DNA of 39,165 nt from a virus. The position numbers and the translations under genes were made by a program. This document shows positions 38,671-39,165 of this stretch, in pieces. How positions within the stretch are numbered: the first letter of the stretch is position 1; each line of letters begins with the position of its first letter. The notes below the pieces were generated by a model. That model saw nothing but the letters and a program-made list of their open reading frames with translations. It was not told the DNA's origin and made no database searches. The DNA is taken from positions 1 through 39,165 of the IMG/VR virus record IMGVR_UViG_3300032073_000073; one strand, written 5' to 3'.

Positions 38671-39165
38671 ATGTCATTTGATATAGACCCCGCAGTCTGT
38701 GAATTAAATCCCCGTGTCGTGCCTATCCGTGGCAACAGTAAGGGTCCATCCATTAAGGGCTGGACAGACATCGAGGATCGCGTTGACGACTGGCTGAAAG
38801 AGAATGGTGGTGACCTTCACTTTGAGGAGGATGAATTTCACCGATACGGCATCGTGCTTGATGCGGACATGTGCTGCATTGATATCGACTGTCACGATGG
38901 TGCTGAAAACGGCTACGAGAGCCTGAACCAGATCGTCAAGGCTGGCGGTCCAGACGTGTGGGATCAGGCAGGTCTGGTTGTCCTCTCTCCAAGCGGCGGA
39001 CGCCACCTGTTCTTCAAGAAAGATCCCAGTATCAAGATCCCGAAAAGCTCTAAAGCCTTTCCTGCTATAGACTTACTGAGCAAGGGTGCCCAAGTCATTG
39101 GTGCAGGCTCTAACCACGTTCAGGGTGGCAAGTACAAGGTTGAGACGTGGAAGGGCGAACTGACA
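38671..39165 (+). CDS. Bifunctional primase/polymerase (prim-pol) N-terminal part, truncated by window end
   Basis: GGAG precedes the ATG at 38671. The 165 visible residues run GPSIKGW, GIVLDADMCCIDIDCHDG, SPSGGRHLFF, IDLLSKGAQVIGAGSNHVQGGKY: the motif order of the prim-pol (AEP-type) domain, with the metal-binding IDID and the SGGxH motif intact. The frame stays open to the window edge; a C-terminal helicase or other part may follow. It starts a further plus-strand replication operon. Confidence 0.88.
   Translation, partial: MSFDIDPAVCELNPRVVPIRGNSKGPSIKGWTDIEDRVDDWLKENGGDLHFEEDEFHRYGIVLDADMCCIDIDCHDGAENGYESLNQIVKAGGPDVWDQAGLVVLSPSGGRHLFFKKDPSIKIPKSSKAFPAIDLLSKGAQVIGAGSNHVQGGKYKVETWKGELT

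Noticed and set aside
1-39165. Temperate phage functions (integrase, attP, cI-like repressor)
   Set aside because: No recombinase or repressor signature was found in the translations; the dyad arrays alone do not show lysogeny. The genome is not complete in this window, so absence is not proof.

Overview
The window is most of the genome of a tailed double-stranded DNA phage with siphovirus architecture and an HK97-type head. It holds a P27-type small terminase, large terminase, HK97 portal, ClpP-like head protease and HK97 capsid protein in order. A connector/adaptor/gp10/tail-terminator set, a lambda-type tail tube protein, a frameshifted tail chaperone pair and a 661-residue tape measure follow. 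No integrase, excisionase or classical repressor is visible. The host cannot be read directly. Cysteine-pair repeats in a tail protein (GCC...C...GG.F...C) and a fibre built of GLSTFD/VTLVDTTTDLTN units resemble proteins I associate with marine Planctomycetes, so a marine planctomycete-like Gram-negative host is my inference, not a demonstration.

Layout. Positions 1-2330 form a sparsely coded regulatory region. It carries Fur-box-like 15-bp dyads at both ends, a low-complexity CCCTGTG block, three small minus-strand genes (one a 53-residue Fis-type HTH protein) and a cluster of 13-bp TGCCA-N3-TGGCA dyads. An HNH nuclease gene follows at 2332. From 13665 down to 2747 (minus) lies a late block: small membrane proteins, a thioredoxin-like protein, an active-site-complete papain-family protease, then four large fibre/adhesion proteins. 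From 20505 down to 13803 (minus) is the early/replication block: many small unknown proteins, a Sak4-like ATPase, a DUF669 protein and an SF2 helicase. A plus-strand island (20761-23739) encodes a RusA-like resolvase, a calcineurin-like phosphoesterase and two ParB-related proteins. From 38563 down to 23805 (minus) is the packaging, head and tail operon with translationally coupled starts (ATGA, TGATG, TAATG). At the right edge a divergent plus-strand gene for a prim-pol type primase runs out of the window.

Regulation is unusually readable. Early genes have sigma70-type TTGACN / TATAAT-like promoters; three on the minus strand share a 16-bp spacer and CTGTANAAT at the -10. The packaging, capsid and lysis transcription units instead share TAAGGCAGG-Y-TATAAT with no -35 match, probably a phage late promoter class. 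Intrinsic terminators separate the early block from lysis, close the plus island and divide the fibre operon. The tail chaperone has the same GGGAAAG slippery heptamer as lambda G/GT.

The least explained parts are the Fur-like dyad arrays with the neighbouring dyad repeats, and the lysis region, where a papain-type cysteine protease sits among thiol-redox and membrane proteins and no recognisable muralytic enzyme occurs in the window.
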